Part shown: in pieces, positions 43,534-52,050 of the stretch
Layout: each line of letters begins with the position of its first letter
How positions within the stretch are numbered: the first letter of the stretch is position 1
Assembly: GCA_002327925.1 (NCBI GenBank)
Contig: DCVA01000043.1
Coordinates: 32,623 to 96,622 of the forward strand
Direction: 5' to 3'
DNA length: 64,000 nt
Origin: Anaerolineales bacterium UBA2200
GTDB taxonomy: Bacteria; Chloroflexota; Anaerolineae; UBA2200
Program-made: the position numbers and the translations under genes
Notes under the pieces: model-generated
The model's database searches: none
Seen by the model: the letters and a program-made list of their open reading frames with translations, nothing else
What the model was told of the DNA's origin: nothing

Positions 43534-43565
43534 GCAGCCTGGGCTGCAGATGCAGCCCAGGCTGC
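43534..43565 (-). promoter_or_regulatory. Strong intergenic hairpin between binding-protein and permease genes
   Basis: The 15-bp perfect arms (43534-43548 and 43551-43565, core CAGCCTGGGCTG) are separated by two bases. No T-run follows on the minus strand, so it is not a plain terminator. Such hairpins commonly protect the 3' end of the binding-protein mRNA and reduce readthrough, giving more binding protein than permease. Confidence 0.7.
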
Positions 43566-43581
43566 GCTTTCGCACGAGGTG

Positions 43582-44835
43582 CTACTCTCCCAACAGTACC
43601 TTTGCGCCGTCGGCCTTGATCCAGTCCGTCACTTCCTTGTTGGTCTGACGCACGCGGTACTTCTCAACCTCTGACCACTTGGGGATCTTGCGCCATACGA
43701 CATCCGGAATCTGGTCATCGATCTGAGTGCCCGTGTACTGCCACATAGTCGAGATGAGGCGGATCTGCTGATCGTCGGACAGCAGATAGTTGATGACCTT
43801 CATCACGACGGGCTTGTACTCCTCAGGGATATTGGCCGGGATCGCCAGATAGCCATCGGAGCCGGCCGGCACGCCGTCGCTCAGCGCTGCAGCGGCAAGC
43901 GTTGGCGGCATGGTGCCCTGGCTGATGGACCACAGGGAAAAGTCCATGGCATACACGGCAATCCACGTGTCGCTGGCGTTGAAGTCCTCGAACATGTTGG
44001 GGGGCTCGGCGGCCACCTTGCAGTACTTGACAAAGTCCTTCAGCTTGGTCAATGCATCCTGATACTCGGCCTTCTGCTGCAGGTCCGCCAACGGGATGGC
44101 CTTGCCCGCTGCGTCCGTCAGAGAGACGTAGGCGTTCAGGAAACTATAGGGCAAACCACGTCCGGCACCGGACTTGGAATCGGGGCGGATCCAGCCAATA
44201 TGCCCCTTCCACTCCGCGCGCCGATCGTAGAATTCCTTCCAGGATTTGGGCGGGTCTTTGATGAACTCGGTGTTGTACATCAACATGTACTGGCTGCGCC
44301 AATACAGCGCGCCCGTGCCCTGAATGTCAACGCCCTGCGCCAGCTTGAGATAGTCCTCCGGGCACTTGGCCAGGTTGGGGATGCTCGCCTGCTGGTCAGG
44401 CCAGATCTTGACCAGGGGGATAGACTGCTTGACGATGCTGGCAATGTCGTCGGGCTTGACGAACATGAGGTGAACGTCACCTTTGCCCGCCTCCCAGGCC
44501 TTCATGCGCTCGGTCTGCTCGGCGATCTTGCCAGGAACGTAGTTGACCTTGATTCCGAGCTGATCCTGGATAGCCGGGACGACGACGTTTTGCCAGTACC
44601 ACTGAAAGTTCGATCCGGAGTTGGTGTCTATCAGTGTGATCTCCGTCGGGGCAGCTGGCATGGGGGTGGGAGGTACGACCACCGTCTCCTTGACGACCTG
44701 GGTCTCCTTCACCACCTGTGTCTCTTTCTGGATGATCACCTGGGGTGTTGGAGTCGCTGCCGGGGCGCAGGCGGCGCACAGCACGCAGGCAGTCACGAAT
44801 AGCACGACCAGGGTCCGCAATCGTCTAACACGCAT
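43582..44835 (-). CDS. Extracellular solute-binding lipoprotein (PotD/AfuA type)
   Basis: This 417-residue protein has a lipoprotein signal (LFVTACVLCAAC, lipobox CAAC near residue 22) and a short repeat linker (KETQVV twice, then KETVVV). A type II binding-protein fold follows (ITLIDTNSGSNFQWYWQNV, VPGKIAEQTERMKAWEAGKGDVHLMFV in pieces, and WTFD-like helices near the C-terminus). It captures substrate outside the membrane for the two permeases. ATG 44835 has GAGGAGGAG upstream. The ligand cannot be read; its operon links it to inositol-like polyols, yet this binding-protein class usually carries polyamines, metals or phosphorylated sugars. Confidence 0.88.
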   Translation of the reverse strand: MRVRRLRTLVVLFVTACVLCAACAPAATPTPQVIIQKETQVVKETQVVKETVVVPPTPMPAAPTEITLIDTNSGSNFQWYWQNVVVPAIQDQLGIKVNYVPGKIAEQTERMKAWEAGKGDVHLMFVKPDDIASIVKQSIPLVKIWPDQQASIPNLAKCPEDYLKLAQGVDIQGTGALYWRSQYMLMYNTEFIKDPPKSWKEFYDRRAEWKGHIGWIRPDSKSGAGRGLPYSFLNAYVSLTDAAGKAIPLADLQQKAEYQDALTKLKDFVKYCKVAAEPPNMFEDFNASDTWIAVYAMDFSLWSISQGTMPPTLAAAALSDGVPAGSDGYLAIPANIPEEYKPVVMKVINYLLSDDQQIRLISTMWQYTGTQIDDQIPDVVWRKIPKWSEVEKYRVRQTNKEVTDWIKADGAKVLLGE

Positions 44836-44986
44836 TGTCTCTCCTCCTCGACAGAATGACATGCTCGCGACATGGCTCAGACACACGCACATGGGAACCA
44901 GCTCCCCGGGGCACCTCCTTTCAACGCTTCATCGAAGGTGGCACTTACAGTGCGGTTGTGTGTGGTGATGACTCAGCGACGATTCC

Positions 44987-45015
44987 ATTCTAGCGCGTTT
45001 GGCGCTGCTGCGCAA
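44987..45015 (-). promoter_or_regulatory. Possible internal promoter for the ABC transporter genes
   Basis: On the minus strand, TTGCGC (45015-45010), a 17-bp spacer and TAGAAT (44992-44987) lie in the 185-base gap before the binding-protein gene. The -35 is weak. Nothing else is recognised in this gap. Confidence 0.4.
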
Positions 45016-45020
45016 CTCGG

Positions 45021-45857
45021 TCAAGCCACGTTGAAGAAGGGGGACAGGACCTTTAGAGTTACCCGCCTGGCTTCTTCGGCCAGCTCGCCCGCCGGACGTT
45101 CCCAATAGGCTGGCCTGAACAGTTCGATGGAGCACAGGCCGTCGTAGCCGGTCGCCTTGAGCCGGCTGAGGATCTGCGGAAGGGGTATCACACCCTCCCC
45201 GGGCAGCAGTCTGTGGGCATCCTCGATAGTGTTCTTTGGACGCTTCTCGACATCGTTGATGTGGAAGATAAGGATCCGGTCGGAGGGCACCCGAACGATG
45301 GACTCCAGCCGGGACCCGCCGGCGTAGAAATGGCAAGTATCTATAACCAACCCCACGTTCGGACGGTCAGTCGCCCGCACGATCTCCCAAGCCTGGGACA
45401 GAGTCCGCACCGAGCACCAGCCGAAACCAAGGAATTCGAATGCCAGGCGCACTCCATAGGGCTGTGCAATGGCAGCGAGCTCGCGCAGCACGCAGACAGA
45501 CTCGTTGCGGATCCGGGTCCTGGTCGCTCCTCCTTCTGGAGTCGGGCTCGGGACGACGACCAGCCGGTCGCAGTTCAGCGCTTGGGCCCACTCGCAGAGC
45601 TGCCGGCAGCGTGCCTGCACCTTCTGGTAGTCAGTCGGGGTGCGAAAGCTGATGAACTCGAGTGAGTTGATGCTGGCGGGTGCGAGGTCACCCTTGCGTA
45701 GACTATCTTTGAGCTGGGTGAGCGTGTGGTCGTGCAGGTAGTCGTCCACCTTGGCTGCCCAGAGCTCAAGTGCCTTGAACCCTGCCTCGTGGGCGGCAGA
45801 GATGTCGCCCTGCAGGTCGCTCTTCATTGTTGTGGCGCCGTTGAACCCCAGTAGCAC
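45021..45857 (-). CDS. iolI: IolI-like 2-keto-myo-inositol isomerase (xylose-isomerase-like TIM barrel)
   Basis: The 278 residues follow Bacillus subtilis IolI closely. Shared features are the FNGATTMKSDL start, YLHDHTLTQLKDSL, INSLEFISF, LAAIAQPYGVRLAFEFLGF (metal Glu), NVGLVIDTCHFYAGGS (Asp and His), FHINDVEKRP, LLPGEGVIPLPQIL and SIELFRPAYW. IolI interconverts 2-keto-inositol isomers. It sits downstream of an inositol-type dehydrogenase pair, which supports the assignment. The substrate remains an inference. Confidence 0.82.
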   Translation of the reverse strand: MLLGFNGATTMKSDLQGDISAAHEAGFKALELWAAKVDDYLHDHTLTQLKDSLRKGDLAPASINSLEFISFRTPTDYQKVQARCRQLCEWAQALNCDRLVVVPSPTPEGGATRTRIRNESVCVLRELAAIAQPYGVRLAFEFLGFGWCSVRTLSQAWEIVRATDRPNVGLVIDTCHFYAGGSRLESIVRVPSDRILIFHINDVEKRPKNTIEDAHRLLPGEGVIPLPQILSRLKATGYDGLCSIELFRPAYWERPAGELAEEARRVTLKVLSPFFNVA

Positions 45858-45930
45858 TGTGCTAACCTCCCGTTTAATCGTGGGAAATCAAGGCCGCAGC
45901 GGGCTGGAGCCCCTATGCGGCCTATCTCGC

Positions 45931-46749
45931 CTAGCTCAGCTGCGCTTGCTGCAGGCGCAGAGAACGCAAAGACTCTTCGACGTAGACCCAGACCGTGTCC
46001 CGCCAGCCCTCGCCCTTGACCGGTGTGAACGGGTCTGGTCCGGGGGCAGTGCACTCCAGGATCACGTCTCCAGCGTACCCGACATCGCGCAAGGTGCGCA
46101 TGATTCCCGGCCAATCGGTGTGCCCGCGGCCCACAGCCTGGCGATTCGAGTCGGCGGCGTGGAAGAGGAAGAGCCGTTGGCCCGCAAGCAGCATTGCAGA
46201 ACGTAAGTCTGCCTCTTCTATGTTCATGTGGAAGCAGTCGAGCAGCAGGCCCACGTTGTCGGCTCCGACCCGCTGCACAAAACCCAGGGCCTCCTGTGCC
46301 GTGTTCAGCAGGTGCGCCTCGTAGCGATTGAGCACCTCCATGGCTATTCGCAGCCCACCCTCGCGAGCTCGTTCCGCGATCCGCTGGACGCCATTGACAA
46401 ACAGGTTCATCTCTTCTTCATAGGTGCTGATGGCCCGGATGCGGCCCACCGCCCCGTGGCAGCACACCACCGGTTTGCCAACCTCGAACGCCAAATCAAG
46501 CAGTTTGTGGTAGTACTGCAGGGCTTCCTGCCGCACCTGCGGGTCAGGGTGGGCCAGGTCGACGTTCTCTGGCGTAAGCGAGAGCACCTTGAGGCCAGAC
46601 TCGCGCAGGGCGGCGTTGACCTTGCCCGGCGGGTTGGCCGCCAGGTCGCCGTAAAGCTCCAAACCATCTCCGCCGGCCGCCGCAAGTCTGAGGGCGATGT
46701 CCGTCAGCGGCTGGTCTCCAAAGATCCAGGTGCAGGCTCCGAAGCGCAT
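45931..46749 (-). CDS. Sugar phosphate isomerase/epimerase-like TIM barrel
   Basis: This 272-residue member of the AP-endonuclease-2/xylose-isomerase superfamily resembles ketose 3-epimerases. It shows MRFGACTWIFGDQPL, GGDGLELYGD, KVLSLTPENVDLAHPD, GKPVVCCHGAVG, LRIAMEVLNRYEAH (metal Glu), NVGLLLDCFHMNIEE (Asp/His), and DVILECTAPGPDPFTP. A function like Thermotoga IolO, or a keto-inositol epimerase, fits the neighbourhood but is not proven. It lies between the IolI-like and IolG-like genes on the same strand. Confidence 0.78.
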   Translation of the reverse strand: MRFGACTWIFGDQPLTDIALRLAAAGGDGLELYGDLAANPPGKVNAALRESGLKVLSLTPENVDLAHPDPQVRQEALQYYHKLLDLAFEVGKPVVCCHGAVGRIRAISTYEEEMNLFVNGVQRIAERAREGGLRIAMEVLNRYEAHLLNTAQEALGFVQRVGADNVGLLLDCFHMNIEEADLRSAMLLAGQRLFLFHAADSNRQAVGRGHTDWPGIMRTLRDVGYAGDVILECTAPGPDPFTPVKGEGWRDTVWVYVEESLRSLRLQQAQLS

Positions 46750-46822
46750 CTGTCTTGCTCTCCTCTCTTGTCCCGTTGTGGCCGACGACCGGATTCCGTC
46801 TGCCGTGTGACTGAGCGCGTAT

Positions 46823-47851
46823 CTAGTGCAGGGTCTGGTCGATCTCGCTCAGTCTCACCGGCCTGAGCTCCTGCACAGACTTTTGTGCGGCGTAGGCCAT
46901 GACCACCGGAATACGGCCATCAATCCCCTGTACCACTGGGTCCTTGTTTAGCTGGATGCACTCCACGAACGCGCGCATTTCGGCGATGTACGAATCGTTG
47001 TAGCGCTCCAGGAAGAAGAACAGCGGCAACGAAGAGTGGATTCCATCCGCGGTGCTCCACTCCGCCGAGTCCGGTTTCTTGTTTGCGACACACACCATTC
47101 CTTTCGAGCCAAAGACCTCAACCCGCTGATCGTACCCGTAGACGGCCTTGCGGCTGTTGTCTATGGTGCCTATGGCTCCGCACCGATAGCGCAGGGTCAG
47201 CACTGCCGTATCGACGTCGCCAGCTTTGCCGATCTCCGGGTCCACCAGCACACCAGCCGCGGCGTAGATCTCCGTCACTTCATCTCCCAGCAGGAAGCGC
47301 GACATGTCGAGGTCGTGAATGGTCATATCCAGGAACAGCCCGCCCGACACCTTGACGTAGGCGATAGGGGGCGGTTGCGGATCCCGGCTGGTGATGCGCA
47401 CCAGATGCGGCTGCCCGATCTGACCGCTGGCCACGATGTCGCGAACACGGCTAAAGTTGGCGTCAAAGCGGCGATTGAACCCCACCTGCAGCTTGACTCC
47501 TGCCCCTTTCACCGCTTCCAGGACCTGGTCGATGCGACCGAGGTTGAGGTCGAGCGGCTTTTCGGAGAAGATGTGCTTGCCGCAGGCGGCCGCCTCTTCG
47601 ATGATCTGAGCGTGGGTATTGGTGCTGCTGCAGATCACCACCGCCTGTATTGCTGGATCGTCCAGAATCGTATGGTAATTGGGGAATGCAGCGACGCCGC
47701 CGGCTGCCGCAGCGCACTCCTGGGCGGCCGGATAAGCGATATCCGCCACCGCAGCCAGGCGCGCGCCCGGGACTCGGAAGGCCAGATTCTGTGCATGCAC
47801 GTGGCCGATGCGCCCTGCCCCGATCAAGCCGATGTTCACCGGATTGGTCAT
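46823..47851 (-). CDS. iolG: Gfo/Idh/MocA oxidoreductase, myo-inositol 2-dehydrogenase-like
   Basis: The 342 residues have a Rossmann NAD-binding start (NIGLIGAGRIGHVHAQNL), the SEKPLDLNLGRID motif with the conserved EKP, QVGFNRRFDANFSRVRDI, GGLFLDMTIHDLDMSRFLLGDEV in pieces (catalytic Asp/His), and IDNSRKAVYGYDQRVEVFG. This pattern is characteristic of IolG-type inositol 2-dehydrogenases, which make scyllo-inosose with NAD. It follows the IolM-like gene by 7 bases. Related polyol substrates are possible. Confidence 0.86.
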   Translation of the reverse strand: MTNPVNIGLIGAGRIGHVHAQNLAFRVPGARLAAVADIAYPAAQECAAAAGGVAAFPNYHTILDDPAIQAVVICSSTNTHAQIIEEAAACGKHIFSEKPLDLNLGRIDQVLEAVKGAGVKLQVGFNRRFDANFSRVRDIVASGQIGQPHLVRITSRDPQPPPIAYVKVSGGLFLDMTIHDLDMSRFLLGDEVTEIYAAAGVLVDPEIGKAGDVDTAVLTLRYRCGAIGTIDNSRKAVYGYDQRVEVFGSKGMVCVANKKPDSAEWSTADGIHSSLPLFFFLERYNDSYIAEMRAFVECIQLNKDPVVQGIDGRIPVVMAYAAQKSVQELRPVRLSEIDQTLH

Positions 47852-47858
47852 GGTCGCC

Positions 47859-49016
47859 TCAGCCCATCTTGACCATGATCTTGCCGTGCTGCCGTGCCCC
47901 GGACTGGGCGATGGCGTCCACCACGTGATCCAGGTCGTATCGTGCTGTGATCATCGGCGAGAGGTCCATCCGCCCCGATGCCACAAGGCGAATCACGTTA
48001 GGGAATGTCCCGTGTCCGGAATGCCCCTGTGCGCCGTGAATCCGAGCCCGGCGCACCTGCAGGTTCTCCAGGTACACAGAAACCCGATGCGCGGCACGTC
48101 CGATCTGAACGATCTTGCTGTTCACGGCCAGGCATTTCTCCATTTCGGGCACAGTGAGTTGGGGAGCACCGGCAGCCTCCACCATCAGGTCCGCGCCCTC
48201 ACCGTTGGTGAGGTCCATGATCACGTCACCCGGTGTGACGTCTCTGGGGTCGTAGACGTAATCCGCGCCGATGATCCTGGCCAGCTCGCGACGTTGAGGG
48301 GAGGTTTCAAAGCTGATGATCTTGCCCGCCCCGCCTGCCTTGGCCAGGCCGACCCCGGCCAGCCCGATGGGCCCGGCGCCAAAGACGACGACGTACGCCC
48401 CGGGCCGAAATCCGCCCGCGCACTCGAAGATGCCGTTGTAGGTTACGCAGGTCGGCTCGGTAATGGCGCCCACTTCATAGGCCTTGTCCTCGTTGCCAAA
48501 CAGGGTCTTCAGCTCGTTGATCTTCCAGCAGTACTTGGCGCCGATGGCTATGTACTCGGCAAAAGCTCCGGGGATCGTGAATCCGATCTCCTCCAGGTTC
48601 TTGCAGTGGTTGGGGAAGCCGTTGCGGCAAGGGGTGCAGTATCCGCACCAGATCATTTCCTCTGCGGTGACCATGTCGCCGGGAACCAGGTCCTTGACTT
48701 CGCTGCCAACCTCTTCGACCACGCCCGAGAACTCGTGGCCAAGGATGGTGGGGAACTTGGTGAGGCCTGGATAGAGGATATAGTCCTCGGCGTCGCGCTC
48801 GTAAAAGTGGATATCCGAGCCGCAGACCCCGCACGCCTTGATTCGAATGAGCACCTGGTCAGGCCGGGGTTTGGGCTTGTCTACCTCTTCCACTTTCAGT
48901 GTAGGGTGTTGCCAGACCATGTTGCCGGAAACGACCTTGTGAGTCTGGCGCTCCGACTCGGAGAGAGCATAGCCCTCTCTGGGCTTCCACTCTGCGGACA
49001 GGATCAGTGCCTTCAT
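47859..49016 (-). CDS. Zinc-dependent medium-chain dehydrogenase, scyllo-inosose 3-dehydrogenase-like
   Basis: The 385-residue alcohol dehydrogenase-fold protein has the catalytic-zinc region KACGVCGSDIHFYERD, GHEFSGVVEEVG, a structural-zinc loop (EEMIWCGYCTPCRNGFPNHC), and the nucleotide loop VVVFGAGPIGLAGVGLAKAG. The long N-terminus (YALSESERQTHKVVSG) and overall length resemble Thermotoga IolM, which oxidises scyllo-inosose to a diketo-inositol. ATG 49016 has AAGGAGG upstream and overlaps the LacI stop. With IolG downstream, this suggests the Thermotoga-type oxidative route. Confidence 0.82.
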   Translation of the reverse strand: MKALILSAEWKPREGYALSESERQTHKVVSGNMVWQHPTLKVEEVDKPKPRPDQVLIRIKACGVCGSDIHFYERDAEDYILYPGLTKFPTILGHEFSGVVEEVGSEVKDLVPGDMVTAEEMIWCGYCTPCRNGFPNHCKNLEEIGFTIPGAFAEYIAIGAKYCWKINELKTLFGNEDKAYEVGAITEPTCVTYNGIFECAGGFRPGAYVVVFGAGPIGLAGVGLAKAGGAGKIISFETSPQRRELARIIGADYVYDPRDVTPGDVIMDLTNGEGADLMVEAAGAPQLTVPEMEKCLAVNSKIVQIGRAAHRVSVYLENLQVRRARIHGAQGHSGHGTFPNVIRLVASGRMDLSPMITARYDLDHVVDAIAQSGARQHGKIMVKMG

Positions 49017-50062
49017 GCGGACGTGCCTCCTTTTCGGTTGCGTATGGTCTCGAGTGTGGCCCCACGGGTTTCTGCGCATGTGGAGCCGCGCACTACCAGC
49101 GTTCCACACAGAACCTGACTCTCAACGTTTTCTTCTCCGGCAATGAGTCTGATAAGCATTCCGACAGCAAGCTGGCCCATTTCGTGCCGTGGCTGTGCAA
49201 TCGTTGATAGAGGCGGCGCAGTGTAGGCAGCAACGGCGATGTTATCGAAACCGACTACCGCTACGTCGTCTGGAACTCGGAGGCCACGGTCACGGAGGGC
49301 CTTGAGCGCGCCAATGGCGGTCATATCGTTGTAGCAGAACAGCCCGTCGGGCGGGTGATCAGCGCTCAGCAGCGAGGTCATGGCCGAGTATCCGCCGTCC
49401 AGTGTGCCATTGCCTGTGCCGACCTGCAGGGGCTCGAGACCCGACCGGTTTTCCAGGGCACTCCGGCAGCCATGAAGCCGGTCCAGACTGGATCTGGCCT
49501 CGGGCCAGCCAGCTATGTAGGCAATTCGGCGGCGCCCCAACTCCAGAAGATGGCTTGCGGCCACCTTGCCCCCATCACGGTCGTCGATGGCAACGAACCA
49601 CATGCCTGGATCCGACCGCTCATTGTTCACCAGAACGATGGGCACCTGCATCTGCATCAGCAGGGGCCGGTAGAGCTCACCGACCCGCGATGACGTCACA
49701 ATAACCCCGTCCACACGGTTCTCGTGCAACATGCGCACGGCGGCCAGCTCCCTTTGCGGCTGTGCACCCGACTGGCACAGGAGAACGCTGTAGCCCTGAT
49801 CCATGGCCAACTCTTCGACACCGCGCACTACTTCAGAGGCAAAGGGGTCGGCCATGGTTGTGACAACCAGACCGATGGTGTGGGTGCTACGCGTGGCCAG
49901 CCCTCGGCCGATCGCGCTGGGCACGTAACCCATCTCACGCGCCAGAGCCTGGATGCGAGAGGTGGTGCCGGCACTGACAAGTGAGCTGCTGTGGAGCGCG
50001 CGTGAGACTGTCGAGTGCGAGACCCCGGCGCGTCTGGCGATCTCTTTGATGGATACGCCCAA
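49013..50062 (-). CDS. LacI-family transcriptional regulator
   Basis: This 349-residue protein has the N-terminal helix-turn-helix (VSIKEIARRAGVSHSTVSRAL) with hinge helix, then a periplasmic-binding-protein-like sensor (THTIGLVVTTMADPFASEVVRGV, DGVIVTSSR, DGLFCYNDMTAIGALKALRDRG, VAVVGFDNIAVA). TTG 50062 is chosen because AAGGAG precedes it and the predicted transcript starts near 50088. A GTG at 50080 would leave almost no leader. It opens the minus-strand polyol cluster and probably represses it and itself through the palindrome at 50076-50089. Confidence 0.9.
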   Translation of the reverse strand: MGVSIKEIARRAGVSHSTVSRALHSSSLVSAGTTSRIQALAREMGYVPSAIGRGLATRSTHTIGLVVTTMADPFASEVVRGVEELAMDQGYSVLLCQSGAQPQRELAAVRMLHENRVDGVIVTSSRVGELYRPLLMQMQVPIVLVNNERSDPGMWFVAIDDRDGGKVAASHLLELGRRRIAYIAGWPEARSSLDRLHGCRSALENRSGLEPLQVGTGNGTLDGGYSAMTSLLSADHPPDGLFCYNDMTAIGALKALRDRGLRVPDDVAVVGFDNIAVAAYTAPPLSTIAQPRHEMGQLAVGMLIRLIAGEENVESQVLCGTLVVRGSTCAETRGATLETIRNRKGGTSA

Positions 50063-50075
50063 CGAAACACTCCTT

Positions 50076-50089
50076 TGCACACGTGTGCA
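50076..50089. promoter_or_regulatory. Probable LacI-family operator
   Basis: TGCACACGTGTGCA is a perfect 14-bp palindrome with the central CG typical of LacI-family sites. It covers the predicted start of transcription of the regulator gene, so binding would block the promoter. Confidence 0.7.
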
Positions 50090-50094
50090 TGAAC

Positions 50095-50123
50095 ATTATA
50101 GCAGGCTCCAGCGCAGCTGTCAA
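50095..50123 (-). promoter_or_regulatory. Consensus promoter of the LacI-polyol operon
   Basis: On the minus strand, TTGACA (50123-50118), a 17-bp spacer and TATAAT (50100-50095) match the sigma-70 consensus at every position. Such a strong promoter needs a repressor, which fits the adjacent palindrome. Confidence 0.88.
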
Positions 50124-50153
50124 GGAGAATCGCCTCGCACGAGTCAAGCGTGG

Positions 50154-50183
50154 TTGACAACTACCACTTTGCCGGTCTATACT
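50154..50183 (+). promoter_or_regulatory. Promoter of the CAP-domain lipoprotein gene
   Basis: TTGACA (50154-50159), an 18-bp spacer and TATACT (50178-50183) lie 30 bases before the GTG start. The promoter is divergent from the LacI promoter. Confidence 0.7.
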
Positions 50184-50213
50184 GAAGCTCATCTGATCTT
50201 GGAAGGGTGTTGT

Positions 50214-51335
50214 GTGGTCGACAAGCTGAAGGACGTACTATTCAGCCGCGCCCCGTTCGACAGGGTCGTTATCGCCCTGGTTCTGGTGCTGCTCTGCAGC
50301 TGTGGCACTCTTGGCACAACTGAGGCGGTCCGCGTGCCGCCCACCCCCGGACCCACCACGCCCACGGCGCTACCTGGTTTGGGCCAACTGGGCCAGTTTT
50401 CCGTGGACGAGTTCTGGGGAACGGCCGAATTCCTGCCAACCGCGACGCTTGCCGACGGACTGACGGTGGACAATCTGAATCGTGCGCCATCGGCGGCTTT
50501 CTTCCAGGAGCACTACCGCGCCTCTGAGGGCGTGGCGATAAGCTGGAATGGGGGCTACTCGCAGTGCAAAGCGGGCAGTACTGCAGTCGAGTATCGAGAG
50601 GCCGTCGTGCACCGCATCAACTACTTTCGGGCCATGGCGGGCGTGCCAGCCAATGTGGTGCTGGACGAGACAATGAACGCTGCCGCGCAGAAGGCGGCGC
50701 TGATGATGGCCGCCAACGGCAAGGTCAGCCATTCTCCTGACCAGGAATGGTACTGCTATTCCGAGGAGGGCGACAGGGCAGCGGGTTCCTCCAACCTCTA
50801 TGCCGGCGTATGGGGTCCAAGGGCCATCGACGGCTACATAGACGACCCCGGTGAATTGAACTACCACGTGCCGCACAGGCGTTGGCTGCTCTATCCCCGC
50901 ACGCGGGTGATGGGCACGGGTGACGTGCCAGGGCGCTCAGGATTTCTCGGCGCCAACGCGCTCCTGGTGTGGGGCCCACGCTCCAGAATACGGCCGCAGA
51001 CGCGTGATGGATTTGTGGCCTGGCCGCCACCGGGTTACGTGCCGTACCAGGTCGTCTACCCTCGTTGGTCCTTCTCCTACGAAGGAGCGGATTTCCGACA
51101 GGCAAGCATCGCCATGAGCAGGGGCGAGGAGGGCATCTACCTGTCTGTGATGCCCCTGGCGGAGGGCTATGGCGAGAACACGGTCGTGTGGCAGCCGGAA
51201 ATCCCTGTGGGCGTTGCGCCGCAGCGCGATCAGTGGTACACAGTGTCCATCTATGACGTGGAGATTGGCGGCGTGTCACACGACTTTGCCTATACGGTGA
51301 TCGTTTTTGACCCCGATGCAGCTTACGTACCCTGA
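50214..51335 (+). CDS. Secreted CAP/SCP-domain protein
   Basis: The 373-residue protein begins with a hydrophobic signal (FDRVVIALVLVLLCSCG), possibly an unusual lipobox with Cys at about 29 or 31, and a Thr/Pro-rich linker. The CAP (SCP/PR1) domain follows: AVVHRINYFRAMAGVP near residue 132, LDETMNAAAQKAALMMAANGK, the active-site-like SHSPD, and YHVPHRRWLLYPRTRVMGTGDV. CAP proteins are extracellular; bacterial members have poorly known roles. GTG 50214 has AAGGG six bases upstream. The long open frame before it overlaps the lacI gene and is not used. Confidence 0.85.
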   Translation: MVDKLKDVLFSRAPFDRVVIALVLVLLCSCGTLGTTEAVRVPPTPGPTTPTALPGLGQLGQFSVDEFWGTAEFLPTATLADGLTVDNLNRAPSAAFFQEHYRASEGVAISWNGGYSQCKAGSTAVEYREAVVHRINYFRAMAGVPANVVLDETMNAAAQKAALMMAANGKVSHSPDQEWYCYSEEGDRAAGSSNLYAGVWGPRAIDGYIDDPGELNYHVPHRRWLLYPRTRVMGTGDVPGRSGFLGANALLVWGPRSRIRPQTRDGFVAWPPPGYVPYQVVYPRWSFSYEGADFRQASIAMSRGEEGIYLSVMPLAEGYGENTVVWQPEIPVGVAPQRDQWYTVSIYDVEIGGVSHDFAYTVIVFDPDAAYVP

Positions 51336-51353
51336 TACGGCTGAGAGGCACAC

Positions 51354-52040
51354 TTGACCCTGCAGATCCATACGATCACCATAGGCGCGTTCAATCGCTA
51401 TCTGGTCGGCGATGAAGGCTGGATTCTCATTGACGCGGGAATCCCGTACACGGCCGGACGGGTGGAACGTACGCTCGCCTGGCTGGGGGTCGATCCGCGG
51501 GAGGTGCGATTGATCTTGCTCACCCACGGGCACATCGACCACGCCGGCTCGGCCAGCGCACTGCAGCGACTCACCGGCGCCAGCGTGGCCATTCACGAGC
51601 GTGACCGGGCATGGGTGGAATCTGGATATGTGGCTGTTCCTCGTATGTGGGGTCGTGTCGGGCAGATCGCCGGCCGGCCGATTGAGTGGATTGCCAGGGC
51701 AATGCGCTTTCCTCCAGTGCAGGCCGATGTGGTTATCGGAGACGCAGGGCTTTCTCTGGAGAGCTACGGTATTCATGGGCGGGTGATACACACCCCGGGC
51801 CACACCCGGGGTTCCGTGAGTCTGCTGCTCGAGTCCGGCGAGGCCTTTGTGGGCGACCTGGGGGGAGGAGCTCACGGCCCAGGTCGGAAGCCCGGGATCC
51901 CGCCGGCAGGCAACGACAGGAACCAGATCCTCGCCAGCTGGGAGCGACTGTTTCGGGAAGGCGTGACGACGATCTATCCCGGGCACGGCCCGTTACTACC
52001 GGCGTCAGCGATGCGCGCCGCTCTGGATGTGAGGATCTAA
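51354..52040 (+). CDS. Metallo-beta-lactamase-fold hydrolase
   Basis: The 228 residues carry the MBL metal-binding motif THGHIDHAG near residue 59, a later His in HTPGHTRGSVSL, the bridging Asp in AFVGDLG and the final His in IYPGHGP. This set gives a full di-metal site, as in glyoxalase II-like hydrolases. TTG 51354 has GAGAGG upstream and lies 18 bases after the CAP gene. The substrate is unknown. Confidence 0.88.
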   Translation: MTLQIHTITIGAFNRYLVGDEGWILIDAGIPYTAGRVERTLAWLGVDPREVRLILLTHGHIDHAGSASALQRLTGASVAIHERDRAWVESGYVAVPRMWGRVGQIAGRPIEWIARAMRFPPVQADVVIGDAGLSLESYGIHGRVIHTPGHTRGSVSLLLESGEAFVGDLGGGAHGPGRKPGIPPAGNDRNQILASWERLFREGVTTIYPGHGPLLPASAMRAALDVRI

Positions 52041-52050
52041 TCCAGCTACG

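Noticed and set aside
47808..49118. A 436-codon plus-strand frame over the dehydrogenase region
   Set aside because: It is the antisense shadow of the well-supported IolM-like gene, with no recognisable domain.
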